Assembly (NCBI GenBank): GCA_009103225.1
Contig: RHPI01003587.1
Coordinates: forward strand, 128,621 to 192,620
Reading direction: 5' to 3'
Origin: Chlorokybus atmophyticus
Taxonomy: Eukaryota; Streptophyta; Chlorokybophyceae; Chlorokybales; Chlorokybaceae
DNA: 64,000 nt
Made by a program: the position numbers and the translations under genes. Positions within the stretch are counted from its first letter, which is position 1, and every line of letters starts with the position of its first letter. Of this stretch, positions 32,690 to 42,585 are shown piece after piece. Under the pieces are notes generated by a model. It worked only from the letters and a program-made list of their open reading frames with translations, searched no databases and was not told the origin of the DNA.

Positions 32690-34130
32690 TTCCCAATGCG
32701 ATCGCACAACTCTTTGGTCATAAACGCAGCGCCATCACCTGCAGAGGGTGGCTCTCTATCAGCGAGCTTCACTTCACCTCCTCGTAATGACGAAAGCCAA
32801 CCGTAACGCCGCGCAATAACAATACTCATAAAGTTGCTGTTGGCACCGCTATGAATCATGAGCTTACACTCTCTCCATCGTCCTTGGTCATCGCAAATGT
32901 GTGCTCGAAGCCCAAAGTACTTTGTTGTCTCCTCTTTGCATAACTCACCACCGTTAGCGCGTTCATAGCCATCTTTTCTTGCTTCCTTGATGGAAATGCC
33001 ACAGCATCCGTTCGTGCATGAGGCTCCTTCCTATCCCCAGCAGTAGCCTCCTCACCTACTGGGTGAAGTCGTTTTCCTGCTCCACGCCATTTTACTCCAT
33101 GGTGTTGACGCGACGATCACGGCGAGGGGTGCCATCCGGTGTTGGCCTTTGCGTGCTTCGTTTGGGGCATCCGTACGCCAAATGCTCAATCCACCAACAC
33201 GCATAACACTTGCGCACACCTTTACCTCTTTCACCACGTCCGCCATGCTTCGCCTCACTTCCACGCGTGTGTATGGCACCCACCTCCATTGGTGCAGGCC
33301 CAAAGTCAGCTCCACCTCCATTGGCAAGCGCTAAACTTGGTTCTCCTCGTCTCCATGCATGTTGAAAGCCTCCCCGGGGCTGATCACCATGCCTTTGCCT
33401 CCAGTTAGTGTTTCTTGTGGTGGACTTGAAGTACAACGCGTCGAGACGCTCCGCGATGCGTATAGCCTCCGCGAGTGTCTTCGGGTCCCGTAGCTCCACT
33501 TCTTTATGCCCCAAAGGTTTCAAACCACGTGTATACATGTCCAGCTGCTCCTCGTCGGTTATATTGAGTATGGACATCACCAATTGCTAAAACGCAGCCA
33601 TGTACGCCATCACCGACCCCATTTGCACAAGGGCTGCAAGTTTGTCGCGTGCGGCCTTCACGCTCTCAACGAGAACAAATTGATGCCTGACATCCAGTAC
33701 CAACTCTTCCATGGTGGTCAATGGCAGTGCCATCCAGTTGCAACACGCGTACAACGATCTCCACCATACAAGTGCTGCACCTTCAGGCAATGTCGCTGCA
33801 ACATCCACGTGCAGATGCGTGGGCACCTCCGTGAGCTTCAATCAAGACGATACTTGAAAAGTCCATTCATCAACTGCATCTCCATCACGTTGACCCTTGA
33901 ATGGCTTGAGCTTTGGCACCTTCACATGCACGCGCGAGCTTAATGCCATGGGAACTTGTATACGCGCCATCGCATGCTCATATGCCTCGCGTTGTGCCTG
34001 TGCCGCCGCTTGAGTGTGATGAAGCTCTTCCCTGCGAGCATCCTTCCCTCAATGCTAAGATGGCAGCTTGAAGCTCTTCCATGCGAGCATCCTCCATCTT
34101 CACTAACACACTGCACTCCGCCGCCAAATG
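32690..34130 (-). pseudogene. Gag and protease remnants of element B
   Basis: Gag homology runs from about 34100 to 33092 with in-frame stops (a TGA near 33843 and TAG at 33587-33589). It includes a capsid segment (AALVWWRSLYACCNWMAL, IRIAERLDALYF) and a zinc knuckle CYACWWIEHLAYGC (about 33215-33170). The protease follows near 32860-32830 as LMIHSGANSNFM. The usual active-site Asp of DSG is His here, so the enzyme would be dead even without the stops. The decay shows this copy no longer makes its own proteins. Confidence 0.7.
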
Positions 34131-34171
34131 AAAAGCGTAAACGCCCACACATTTCCGCTCTCCCTTCGTAA

Positions 34172-34187
34172 ACCGTGCTCCAACACC
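34172..34187 (-). other. Primer-binding site of element B
   Basis: The minus strand reads TGGTGTTGGAGCACGG, two bases inside the 5' LTR. The complement ends in CCA, as a tRNA 3' end would. I could not name the tRNA. Confidence 0.5.
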
Positions 34188-34189
34188 AG

Positions 34190-34857
34190 TTGTGACGGTG
34201 CTCGTGCATTGTCACTTGTGAGTTGGTCCAATCCACAACCCTCTCACCAAGAAACGGTATTCACACCGGAACCTTGCCCCCTCTGCCGAGCACACACGCG
34301 CGCCCCGCCACTCGAGTACGCACGCGCATGCGCTTAGAGCTACACACCGACTTGTGTAGCGCCTTGGATCGTCATACAAGCAAGCATACACCAGTGGACA
34401 CGCGCTAGCAACCCCTGCTAACCACTACCAGGCTTGCACACAAGAAACTAGGGAGCTAAAGGTTGTCTTACAAGTTGTAGAATGTCACTTTTATACCTAC
34501 CAGTCTGCACATACTACTGTCTAGACGATTCTAGCGCTAGACGGAACTATAAGCTAAAATATTCTTGCAGAATCTTGTACACTTTCAGACCTTTCTGACG
34601 CACCAAAGATCTCCTCATTTGCTGCTCATATGGTCAAGTTATACTACTTGGCGCCAGGCCCTTCCAGAAATCTGGTCGAGCCCTTCTCAACCGGCCCTCC
34701 GTTTCCTGGCGTCTTCCATACTGGCCCTGAGCCTGTCGATATCTGCGGCAGACTTGCAACTCGCTGATATTCGCTACAAGTCATAAAAATCATGATATCT
34801 CACAAACAAGGCCTGAAATGGCCCTGAAAATCAAAAAAATTGGCCTTGACTGTTACA
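34190..34857 (-). repeat. 5' LTR of element B
   Basis: It has the same length as its partner and the same TGTAACAG...CGTCACA ends on the minus strand. It is followed outward by CCACG. Confidence 0.95.
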
Positions 34858-34862
34858 CCACG

Positions 34863-35460
34863 GTTATCGAGGTAAATCGCTGTCTTTTATGATTGTGCTA
34901 TGGTAACAATGCGTCAGGCACATGCATAAGCTTATATTCGTTTTTTTCAACATTGTGAGCCATCTTATTTTAAATCCTATATACAACCCCCCTTGCTGCA
35001 TGCACGTGGTCTCACCTGCCGCACCTGCTCCCCTCGCAGCCAGAGCGCATCCACCTTCTGCGGCACTTGTGCTTCATGCACTGCCGTCTCCTCCACGAGC
35101 AGCACCGGTGATTGCGGGGCAACAATCCTTTTTGCCGCAACCGGCGAGACCACAGCACAATGCAACAACCGAGGTGACTTCTACACCTACCTTACCCCAC
35201 CCACTGCAAGTTGAAGCCGACAGTCTGCCCCAAGCTCATGTACTTTATCAGTCACGCTGATTCTTGCCGTCGACAATTGGACACATCATGGGATTGCTGT
35301 ATGCGCAAGCAGCAGGGGTCATCACCTGCCAGCGAGTTATCGAAAGAACTGGCCGCAACCCGCATACGGCCATCAGTCATGCTAGGTGGCCAGCTCGCCT
35401 CATAAGACCACTTCAATGCGCCAACGGATGGTAATTGCTTCAACCATTGTGTGTTTCATG
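34863..35460. other. No gene recognised
   Basis: This is the flank right of element B. Frames are short and Ala/Pro-rich. It may be the start of the pseudogene that follows, but I could not connect it. Confidence 0.3.
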
Positions 35461-37422
35461 CTAGGCCGTCCATAGCGCAATGTGTCATGGATGATTACAA
35501 GTGCACCAGCTCGAGCCGATTTTTGGCCATGCTGAACACCATGGACGACAACGGCAAGGGGGGACATTCTCCGCAAAATTACCGCCAATGCTGTTGATGC
35601 AGGTGTGGCGAGCAGAATCCTAGACTTTTGCACAGCCACTGGTGCCGCGGGAGAGATATCATAGTATTACGACAAACTGCCTGCGACCATGTTGGCTTAT
35701 GTCAATTGCAACATTGACATAGCCATGGCTAAGGTGCGACAGATTGTGCGGAGAGACGATGTGTACGTGGAGCACGTGCAAATGACCATGTTTGCCAACA
35801 AGCTGGGCTTGTTTATTGGCTGCGTGACCGTTCAGCGGGAGCATGGGGAGTGGGTGCCACGGCCCGGCAGCATAGTTGGGGTTGGAAATACAGAAGCCCC
35901 CAACTTAGTCCTGGTGGTGGGCGACGCTGCTCCTGATGAGCCAGAAGCACACTTTTGGCTCCTCTAGCCGGCAAGCTTCGAACAATCGTCGTGGCCTATG
36001 CATGAAGTGCTATCGATGGTAACAAACGTGATCGGAGAGTGGCGAAATGGCGTTGCCAATCCCCCGCTACCACCGGCTGTGACCCAGGGTGCTGCGCCAA
36101 CGCCTCAGGCCTCGCCTTCGTATGCTAGGCAAGAAGTAGCCGACTGTTCTGCACATCCTGCCTCCCCTCGACCTCAGCCACATGCTCGCAATTTGAACAC
36201 CCTCCCTTCCTTCGCCGCAAATAATCACTTGTCATCGCACTCTGACCATCCGAAGGTATCACCATCAAAAAGCAGCGGTAGCTCGCCCTCTCCCTCTAAG
36301 CTTGCCACATTGATCCCAGCCTGTCTTGTTGGTAAAGAGATTGATTGAGGTGTCCTGAATGCTGCGCTGGAAGACAAAAGCTGCATGCTCGACCTCATGA
36401 AGCAACACGAGGATGTGGAGGCACGGGAGGCAACCAAGAAGCGCAAGACTGTGCAGCAAGAAATTAACGCCTTACCTCCTTTGAATGACACTACCACGGG
36501 GAGCGCCTGCCAGGATGTGCAGGGTGACCAAAAATAAAGAAATAAGGTTGTTGAAACAAGGGACGTTGATAGGACCATAAAAGCAAAGGTGAGGCATCGT
36601 TACAATGTAGTTTGAAAAAGCACAGCGCCTTGAAGCCTCACTGGGGTTGACTGTGTGTCCTGAGTAGGCACAGCGGGTTTACAGCGTAATGTGGCTGCTC
36701 AACATCGTCAAGAGAGACAACCAATGCGGCACGAGCTGCATAAGCTCAAAGCACCGACGCGCAGTCTTTTTGAGGGGCTGACTCGTAGTGCAAAGGAGTT
36801 GATCGCCCTACAATACCCCCAAGACGCGCTGCACCACCGCATGCGGCATGCCTCGAGGTGGGTGACGAAAGTATGCAGTAAGTGGGAGCAAATGCGGAGA
36901 GTGCAGTCCAAACAGATCTCTGGGGATTCGCCGTGGTTGGAACCTAAACACGACATGGCCATCCGTAGTACATTGTTGCCCCTCGCCGTCCTCGATATGA
37001 TGGTGTTGTTGCTGCCGCATCAACCCGGCAATGTGCATGACCTATCCGCGGAGCAAAACTTCAACCTGCTGCAGCAGATGTACCTATTGATGTCGTTTGA
37101 TGCGGGTCGATATGTGTGCTACTACCTCAGCAAATATACTGGGTGGCAAGTAAAAACATTCAAGCTGTACCTGACATGCATTGGCTGGTAGTGGCGATAT
37201 GTCATGCGGCACATCGAGCTGACTATGTGGAAGCTCGACGAAGATCGTGCGGGCGATTACACAATTGACGACAGCCATGTCAAGGGCTTAAGTGAACGCA
37301 TGCTAGACGAGACCACCAATCAGGTGGTGTATGGCGGCGAATGGTTGTCAGGTGATCAAGTAGGCTGTGGAGCGTTATGCTGCGCTATTTGGATGGGAGT
37401 CGCTGCACCTGCAACGCGATAA
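35461..37422 (+). pseudogene. Long single-frame pseudogene with ten internal stops, possible OTU-like segment
   Basis: One plus frame stays protein-like over about 650 codons without an indel. Stops are TAG at 35473, 35662, 35965 and 37189, TGA at 35533, 36346, 36613, 36631 and 36661, and TAA at 36535. The final TAA is at 37420. The segment 35665-35964 (DVYVEHVQMTMFANKLGLFI ... HFWLL) loosely resembles the C-terminal half of OTU-type cysteine peptidases, with a late His. This is a weak match, and I could not find the catalytic Cys. A Ser/Pro-rich linker (36000-36340), a charged helical stretch (36350-36530) and a helical domain with Trp and Tyr clusters (36700-37180) follow. It lies upstream of the Tudor and methyltransferase frames on the same strand, probably in the same decayed element. 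Confidence 0.5.
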
Positions 37423-37492
37423 CAGAGTTTGGTGGCAGAGGCAGCTTGCACACCCGCGTGCACCATGCGTGCTGAATTGTCGCATAGAAGAG

Positions 37493-37589
<97 letters not shown>

Positions 37590-37595
37590 NCCCCC
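37493..37595. repeat. Homopolymer of about 103 C with one undetermined base
   Basis: All C except N at 37590. The length is probably unreliable, and the tract may mark a joined assembly gap. Protein-like reading (VERYAALFGWESLHLQRDN) approaches it from the left in frame 2, and Cys-containing codons (CPMCKQPHRFELPRLL) lie just to its right at about 37695-37745. Confidence 0.9.
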
Positions 37596-38373
37596 GCGGA
37601 TGGGGAGACGCCCTGTTGCAAGCAAGCGATGTGCCATGTCTGCATTATATGCTGGCAAAAGCACGTGACAAATAAATCAAAGGAGCTACAAGCGTGTCCC
37701 ATGTGCAAGCAACCTCACCGATTTGAGTTGCCACGCTTGCTGCAAGATGCCAATGTGTCGGCGGTGATTAGGCCCCCGCCTTGATTACAATTGTGCATGT
37801 ACTGTAGTTTTGTGTTATACACCTGTGAACCATGTAGATACATGTATAGTTGCAGCATCGTGCATGGTGCACCCGAGATCTGCTGTTGTCAGAAGTATTG
37901 GCTGTACATGTGTATGAGGATTGCCCAGTGCATGAGTCAATGCATGGCTTGCATACCTTGCTGGTTCAGAGCGTGGTCGACAGCAACAAACTCGGACAGC
38001 GCTCTGGGTTTTATGAAATGACAGCACAATCGTACTCGCATACTACTCGTGGTAGTATGCGAGTATTCTTGTACTGTAGTACCAGTAATGGATGGAGTAC
38101 CATTTATGTTGATGTAGTACCATGCATCGTACAATAATACTGTCAATGGTACAATCGTGCTTCACTTGAAGTGTGACTCATTTAGGGTTCGTAAGCTAGC
38201 AACCATAAATTGCTACCCATACCCTAAAGTCTCGCTCAGTTTGTGGGCAGCCGTGCCGATTCTTATCTTGCATGATGTCGGCGGCAGCAATTAATTCCCC
38301 CTCACCTAAGAGACCATGCTGGGTGTGCCCACAATGCAATGCGTACGTATGTGCCAATGGCCGTGAATAGCGG
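37596..38373. other. Spacer with a hairpin
   Basis: It begins with possible coding remnants to about 37785, then non-coding DNA. A perfect 13-bp stem with a 5-base loop lies at 38034-38064 (ACTCGCATACTAC). It is followed by several GTACCAT / ATGGTAC motifs to 38155, which recur at 43490-43720. Confidence 0.4.
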
Positions 38374-38781
38374 ATGCGAACACATATGACCGAATGCCAG
38401 CGAGTGCAGACATTGAGCCTCGGTTTTAGTGCTGCTTGCTGGCATCACACCACACACAACGTCGATGTATCTGGCTGCCGCCTCGGCAAAGTGCTGTGCA
38501 AGAAACCCGAGTTTTTCCATTGCATGCAGTGTGTGTGCAAATCGTGCTCGCGCTCATGCTTCGAGTGGCGAGGGGAATCTACGCGCTTCTTCACATGGAC
38601 AACACCGGGACATATGGTTAGTGGACAGGTGGTGGATGCTGTGGAGGTAATTCGGCAGAGTGGACAGCAACGTATACCTGCATTTTATGTTGGGCGTATG
38701 CTTATTTCATGCATGTTGAAGCTGTTGTCGCATTCAGAGCAGTCTTTCATGGTGTGGGCGCGAGCAGCTTCCACCCCCTGA
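38374..38781 (+). pseudogene. Cysteine-rich frame upstream of the Tudor-like frame
   Basis: A 135-codon frame with a Cys/His cluster (CRLGKVLCKKPEFFHCMQCV, CKSCSRSCFEW) that looks like a small zinc-binding module. KDZ transposons are known for varied CxC cysteine clusters (established), but I cannot assign this one to a class. It is on the same strand and just upstream of the Tudor-like and methyltransferase frames. Start and end are uncertain and introns are possible. Confidence 0.35.
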
Positions 38782-38848
38782 CCGCTATAGATGAGGCAAC
38801 CATCGACCATTAAACAGCGCACTGCATAGGCTGCGGAACGCAGTTAAG

Positions 38849-39058
38849 TTGGGATGCGAGCAGCTATTCGGTGTGAGTGTCATGGTGCATTGGCCGCTGA
38901 ATGGGGAATGGTATGCGGGCGTTGTGGAATTATTCAAGCAAGCATCAGGTCAGCATCCCTTTTTGGCATGCGAGAGTGAGGACGCATCATATATGCATGG
39001 TGCAATGGAAAATGGCTTTGCAGGGCAGCACCGTATGGTATTTGATGACGGTGATTGA
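38849..39058 (+). pseudogene. Tudor-like domain frame
   Basis: The core reads VSVMVHWPLNGEWYAGVVEL, and later HRMVFDDGD. This matches the pattern of Tudor domains in plant and algal chromatin proteins (xVxWPLDxxWYxGxV...HxVxYDDGD). Between the halves is an extra segment of about 28 residues. The frame stops at TGA 39056-39058, right where such domains usually continue with a leucine-rich strand, and the next codons (QTINLKGHNVF) fit that continuation. Tudor domains usually bind methylated Lys or Arg on histones. The frame shifts before the methyltransferase, so an intron or lesion lies between. Confidence 0.55.
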
Positions 39059-39107
39059 CCACAAACCATCAACTTGAAAGGGCACAACGTATTCACGTAT
39101 ATATCAG

Positions 39108-39941
39108 TTGACGGGGCACGCCATGTTCTGCGCCGGAGGGGAGAATGTCAGTCGCAAAGTAAGCACGGACGGCATCATTGTTGGTCTCTGGCCAGCACCA
39201 CGGCCAGCCTTGACCACATACACGCCATTTAACAACAAGCTTGGACGCATACACAGACCAAGGGCACTCGACCTATTCAGCGGCGGTAGTGGTGCCAGTG
39301 TCGGCCTATATCATGTAGGCTTTGACGTGAACAGGATGGACATAAGTCCCTCCTCTGAGCACCCTCTGCCCTTCATAAACCGCGATGTATGCACCCTGAG
39401 TGCAGGACAATTGAATGAGTATGAGCTCATATGGGCCAGTTCACCATGCCAGGCCTATTCATATGCTATCCCGGCACCTGCATGGGCAGCACATGGCACA
39501 TCCAAGAGACATCAGGATGTGATATCGCTCGTCCGACATGTGTTGCTTGCAAGCCAAGTCAAGTTTGTGATTAAGAATGTGCCAGGAGTAGCTTCCTCAC
39601 ATAGACCCAATCTGTCCCTTTGTGGTACGATGTTTGGCCTGTCAACCTTCCGATACCGTCTGTTTGAGACACAGCCAGTGGTAGCTACCCCACCAGCACG
39701 CTGCTTGCATGCGGGCAAGGCGATTGGACTGCTATCGCCGCACCTGTCCACAAGCGTGAAGAAGACAATTGTGACATCAAACGCACCACAGCAAATGTAC
39801 CCGGTCTATGGCTTTCCAAGCACCAGGGGCGGCATTGCTGCAGGGCAAACAGCGCTGGGAGTGCCATAGACGACCTCGGCCGTTACCATAGCGAATGCTT
39901 TTTCTTCCGTAATGGCGGAGTGCATAGGGCGTCATGCTTGA
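39108..39941 (+). pseudogene. Cytosine-5 DNA methyltransferase-like gene, inactivated
   Basis: Motif I is ALDLFSGGSGASVGLYHVGF (about 39266-39325, SAM binding). Motif IV is IWASSPCQAYS with the catalytic Cys at about 39447. Motif VI should be ENV but reads VIKNVPGV, with Lys for the catalytic Glu (39573-39575). Motif VIII is FRYRLFET (about 39647-39670). A C-terminal helper motif ends ALGVP at TAG 39867-39869. The same frame then continues with codons that fit the family tail (TIANAF...CIGRHA) to TGA 39939-39941, so the TAG looks premature. At about 275 codons it is short, like phage or giant-virus C5 methylases rather than DNMT1 or CMT. Both the Glu-to-Lys change and the stop are G-to-A type. 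It is probably part of the decayed transposon region. Confidence 0.7.
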
Positions 39942-40198
39942 AACAATGGATATGCGCTGTGACTACCCTCCTATGTCATGGAATCATGAGGCTTGAGTGT
40001 GGTGCACTGTATTGATGCTTAATGCCACACGGCTGACTAATTGTTAAATATTGCATTTAACGTTCGATTGTGGTGACGGTTGTGCAATAACAGCTGCCCC
40101 GTATTGTACACGTCCACATGCAAAGTCTTAGCATACGATTAGCAATGCCTAACTGACTGATATGCTTCAAATTCAGAGTAGTGATACAAGTACATGTG

Positions 40199-42585
40199 TC
40201 ACGTGGCAATGTAGTGGACGTTTACCGGATACTTGCCCTCTTGTACACGGGCGCTGTCCTTGTCAAACATGGGGAGCAGCTAGACAATGCCTTTTATTTG
40301 CTCCATAGTCACGACATCGAGATGTGACCCCCCTCGACGCATTTCCCATTCCAAAGCGATGCACTTTGTGTCGCTCATCACATCTAGCTTCGTATACCAG
40401 CGGACAAACACGACCTCCTTCCACACACGCTTGCCACTACCACCCCACACCACCACGCGCAAAGAAAGGAGTGCCTGAGCCCACCACGTCACATTCACAC
40501 CGTCCTCATCACGTTCCAGCTCAAGTGTAGAGAACCAAGGCCGCTCACGGAACATCCCGGTTGCGCGCGCCATGATGATTCCTGATGTCATGTCACACCG
40601 CTGCGCCTCCGTTCACCATGCGAACAGCACGCCATCCATAGGCCACTCCAGTTGTTCCCTCCTCAACCAGCTGTCTAGGGTGGCAGGCAGTGTGTCGGCG
40701 AATGGAGTCTTCGGGGCGACTTGGCGGCTACGCGCAGATCCGCTCCAGTACGGGCTAAACTCCCTCCTTGTCAGCACATCCATCCGTAGCAACTTGTCCG
40801 TCTTCTCCATTACATTACCGCACTGCTGCCGCGCCTGCGCCATGACCGAGCAAATTTCGGGATCCACAACCATGCCAACCTCTTTCACATAGTTCGCACA
40901 GCTCCATGCCTACAGGATATGAGCCTGGTAGTCCCAGTTGTTGCCACCACGCGCCCATAATTTGATGTTTCGGGCATGCGTCTCTTCCATGCGGTTGGCG
41001 CTGAACCAATCTAGGTGTCCAGTACTGACAATTGCCGGCCCAAAATGAGTGAGCTCTTGCATCTTCTCGATCTTCCAACCCAACTTTTGTGCAGAGTATC
41101 ACGACAATAGCGGATGCAACACTGCAGATTTGAAGGCAGCCAGCTCGTTGTCGGCTGTGATCAGAATCTCTCTTGCGTGTTCATGCGCCTTGAGTAACTT
41201 CTTGTTCCACTGGGCAAGCGATGCGGCAGCAATGGTGAAGAAATCGTTGCCCTCATTGTCGAGCAGCAAACCGTGTGCAAGGATCGGCAGCAGCTGCAGC
41301 ACCGCCACTTTCTCCACCAGCTTAAAGGATTGGTTGGACAGGAAGAAATCTACTACTCTAATGCTTATGGGTGCCTTGATGTGCAAAACCCGTGGAGTCG
41401 CCTTGCATGCATTCAACCTGTGCACATCTGCATGTAAGCACGTGTCGCTGTCTTTTGTGTTAAACACAAATGCAACACTAAAGACGTGCCTAGCCCGCAG
41501 AATCTGTCTCATGGATGGACACATGCGCTCTTTCGCAGCGTCGTACACAGCAGCAAGCAGGTGGTCAATGATGCCTCCTAGCACATGCATTGCGTCAGGG
41601 GCGAGACGAGAGTAGCAGTCAGCTCTCGGCACCTGCGACTGTCGCCAACCCCACAATGCATTCTGTTGCCAAGCCACATTCTTTTCATTGATTACACGAA
41701 AAGCCATTCATCTTCTTAATGCCGATAATTTGACCATTACCTCCTTGACATGCATGGAGTGCTTTTCTTTCAAAGCCTTGGCTGTGTGGCGTGCATACCT
41801 AACACCGCTATGTAGGTCCGCACGCAGCTGTCGTACTGCTGGTGTGTAGAAAGCCTTGGTTCTCAATTCCGCCTCCTTATCCATCAACAGATTTGGTTTG
41901 GTGACGAGATCAACATCGTAAGGATGTCGTGTTTTGTTGCCCGACATAGTGCGTGCGGGCGTGGCAGTCCCATGCAACACGACAAACTCAAATGCTCCAC
42001 TAACAACATCCTCCATGCACTGTTTGCCGGCAAGCTGTATATGGTTACAACCATGCATGCCCACTACCTGCAAGTCGCTGATGTAGTCGGCAAGGACGGG
42101 AAACACAGGATGCTCGATGCCATTCGGGGCGATGAGCTGCAGGCCTTCCCAGCTCGCCCGCTTCACATCCCATAACACTACAATCAAAGCTTCATGAAAA
42201 AACTCACGTTTTCGAATTAAAAACGATTCCTTGCCCTGCGCCCAGGTGGATGCCCGGCCACCGCGTGAACCACCGGCAGAAGCGCTATTCTAACAAACCC
42301 CATATTGCTAGCATACATGTCCCAACTGTAGTTGGCAAGCAATGCCATCAGAGGGTAGTCAGCGCGCTTGCCCGCGCTGTCCAGCGTGGTCTTGTCACTG
42401 TACATAACGGCAGGCGCCAAGTAGGACGCTTCCCCCACCTCTGTCCTCAAATCCACCTCAACATCCTTCCACCAATCGCCCGTGGAAGGATGGCCAAAGC
42501 TATGCTCGTCACCACTATACTGGAGATTGAAGCCATTAGCGGCATGTGGATTACTATACAACCGCGCGAGCAATACCTGCTCCAA
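40199..42585 (-). pseudogene. KDZ/Plavaka-like transposase, multiply stopped
   Basis: On the minus strand: GDEHSFGHPSTGDWWKDVEV, PAVMYSDKTTLDSAGKRADY and ANYSWDMYASNMGFVRIALL (42560-42250). A frame slip at a GGG near 42240 leads to FFHEALIVVLWDVKRASWEG and GIEHPVFPVLADYISDL (42210-42080), RLAPDAMHVLGGIIDHLL (about 41620) and FSANRMEETHARNIKLW (about 41010). The C-terminus is WFSTLELERDEDG...EVVFVRWY and LEWEMRRGG (40530-40310). This order and the YSDKT, PDxxHxLxG and late xVRWY features match my memory of Plavaka/KDZ transposases. From about 42187 to 40199 one frame persists, with five stops: TGA 41708, TGA 41099, TAG 40910, TGA 40613 and TAG 40280. Each is one C-to-T change from CGA or CAG. 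It ends tail-to-tail with the methyltransferase, 257 bp away. Confidence 0.6.

Larger units (their letters stand above)
29213..34857 (-). mobile_element. Chromovirus LTR element B with perfect target duplication
   Basis: Two 668-bp LTRs (29213-29880 and 34190-34857), TGT...ACA, are flanked by the 5-bp duplication CCACG (29208-29212 and 34858-34862). On the minus strand: 5' LTR, primer-binding-like site (34187-34172), gag remnants, protease remnant, truncated RT, integrase with chromodomain, then a purine tract (AGGGGGGAACGAG, 29881-29893). Coding regions carry many in-frame stops, and the RT palm core and RNase H are deleted. Confidence 0.95.

Noticed and set aside
37367-37675. Polyproline or polyglycine proteins
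   Set aside because: They are translations of the C homopolymer, which contains an undetermined base.
35461-42585. Variant genetic code in which TAG, TAA or TGA is sense (as in some ulvophyte algae)
   Set aside because: The thioredoxin ends at TAA and VPS41 and PLAA end at TGA exactly where the families end. All three stops also occur within the pseudogenes, so a standard code with nonsense mutations is simpler.
38374-42585. Integrated giant virus segment, suggested by the compact C5-methylase
   Set aside because: No capsid, packaging ATPase or polymerase frames accompany it, and the convergent gene is transposase-like. A transposon fits better.
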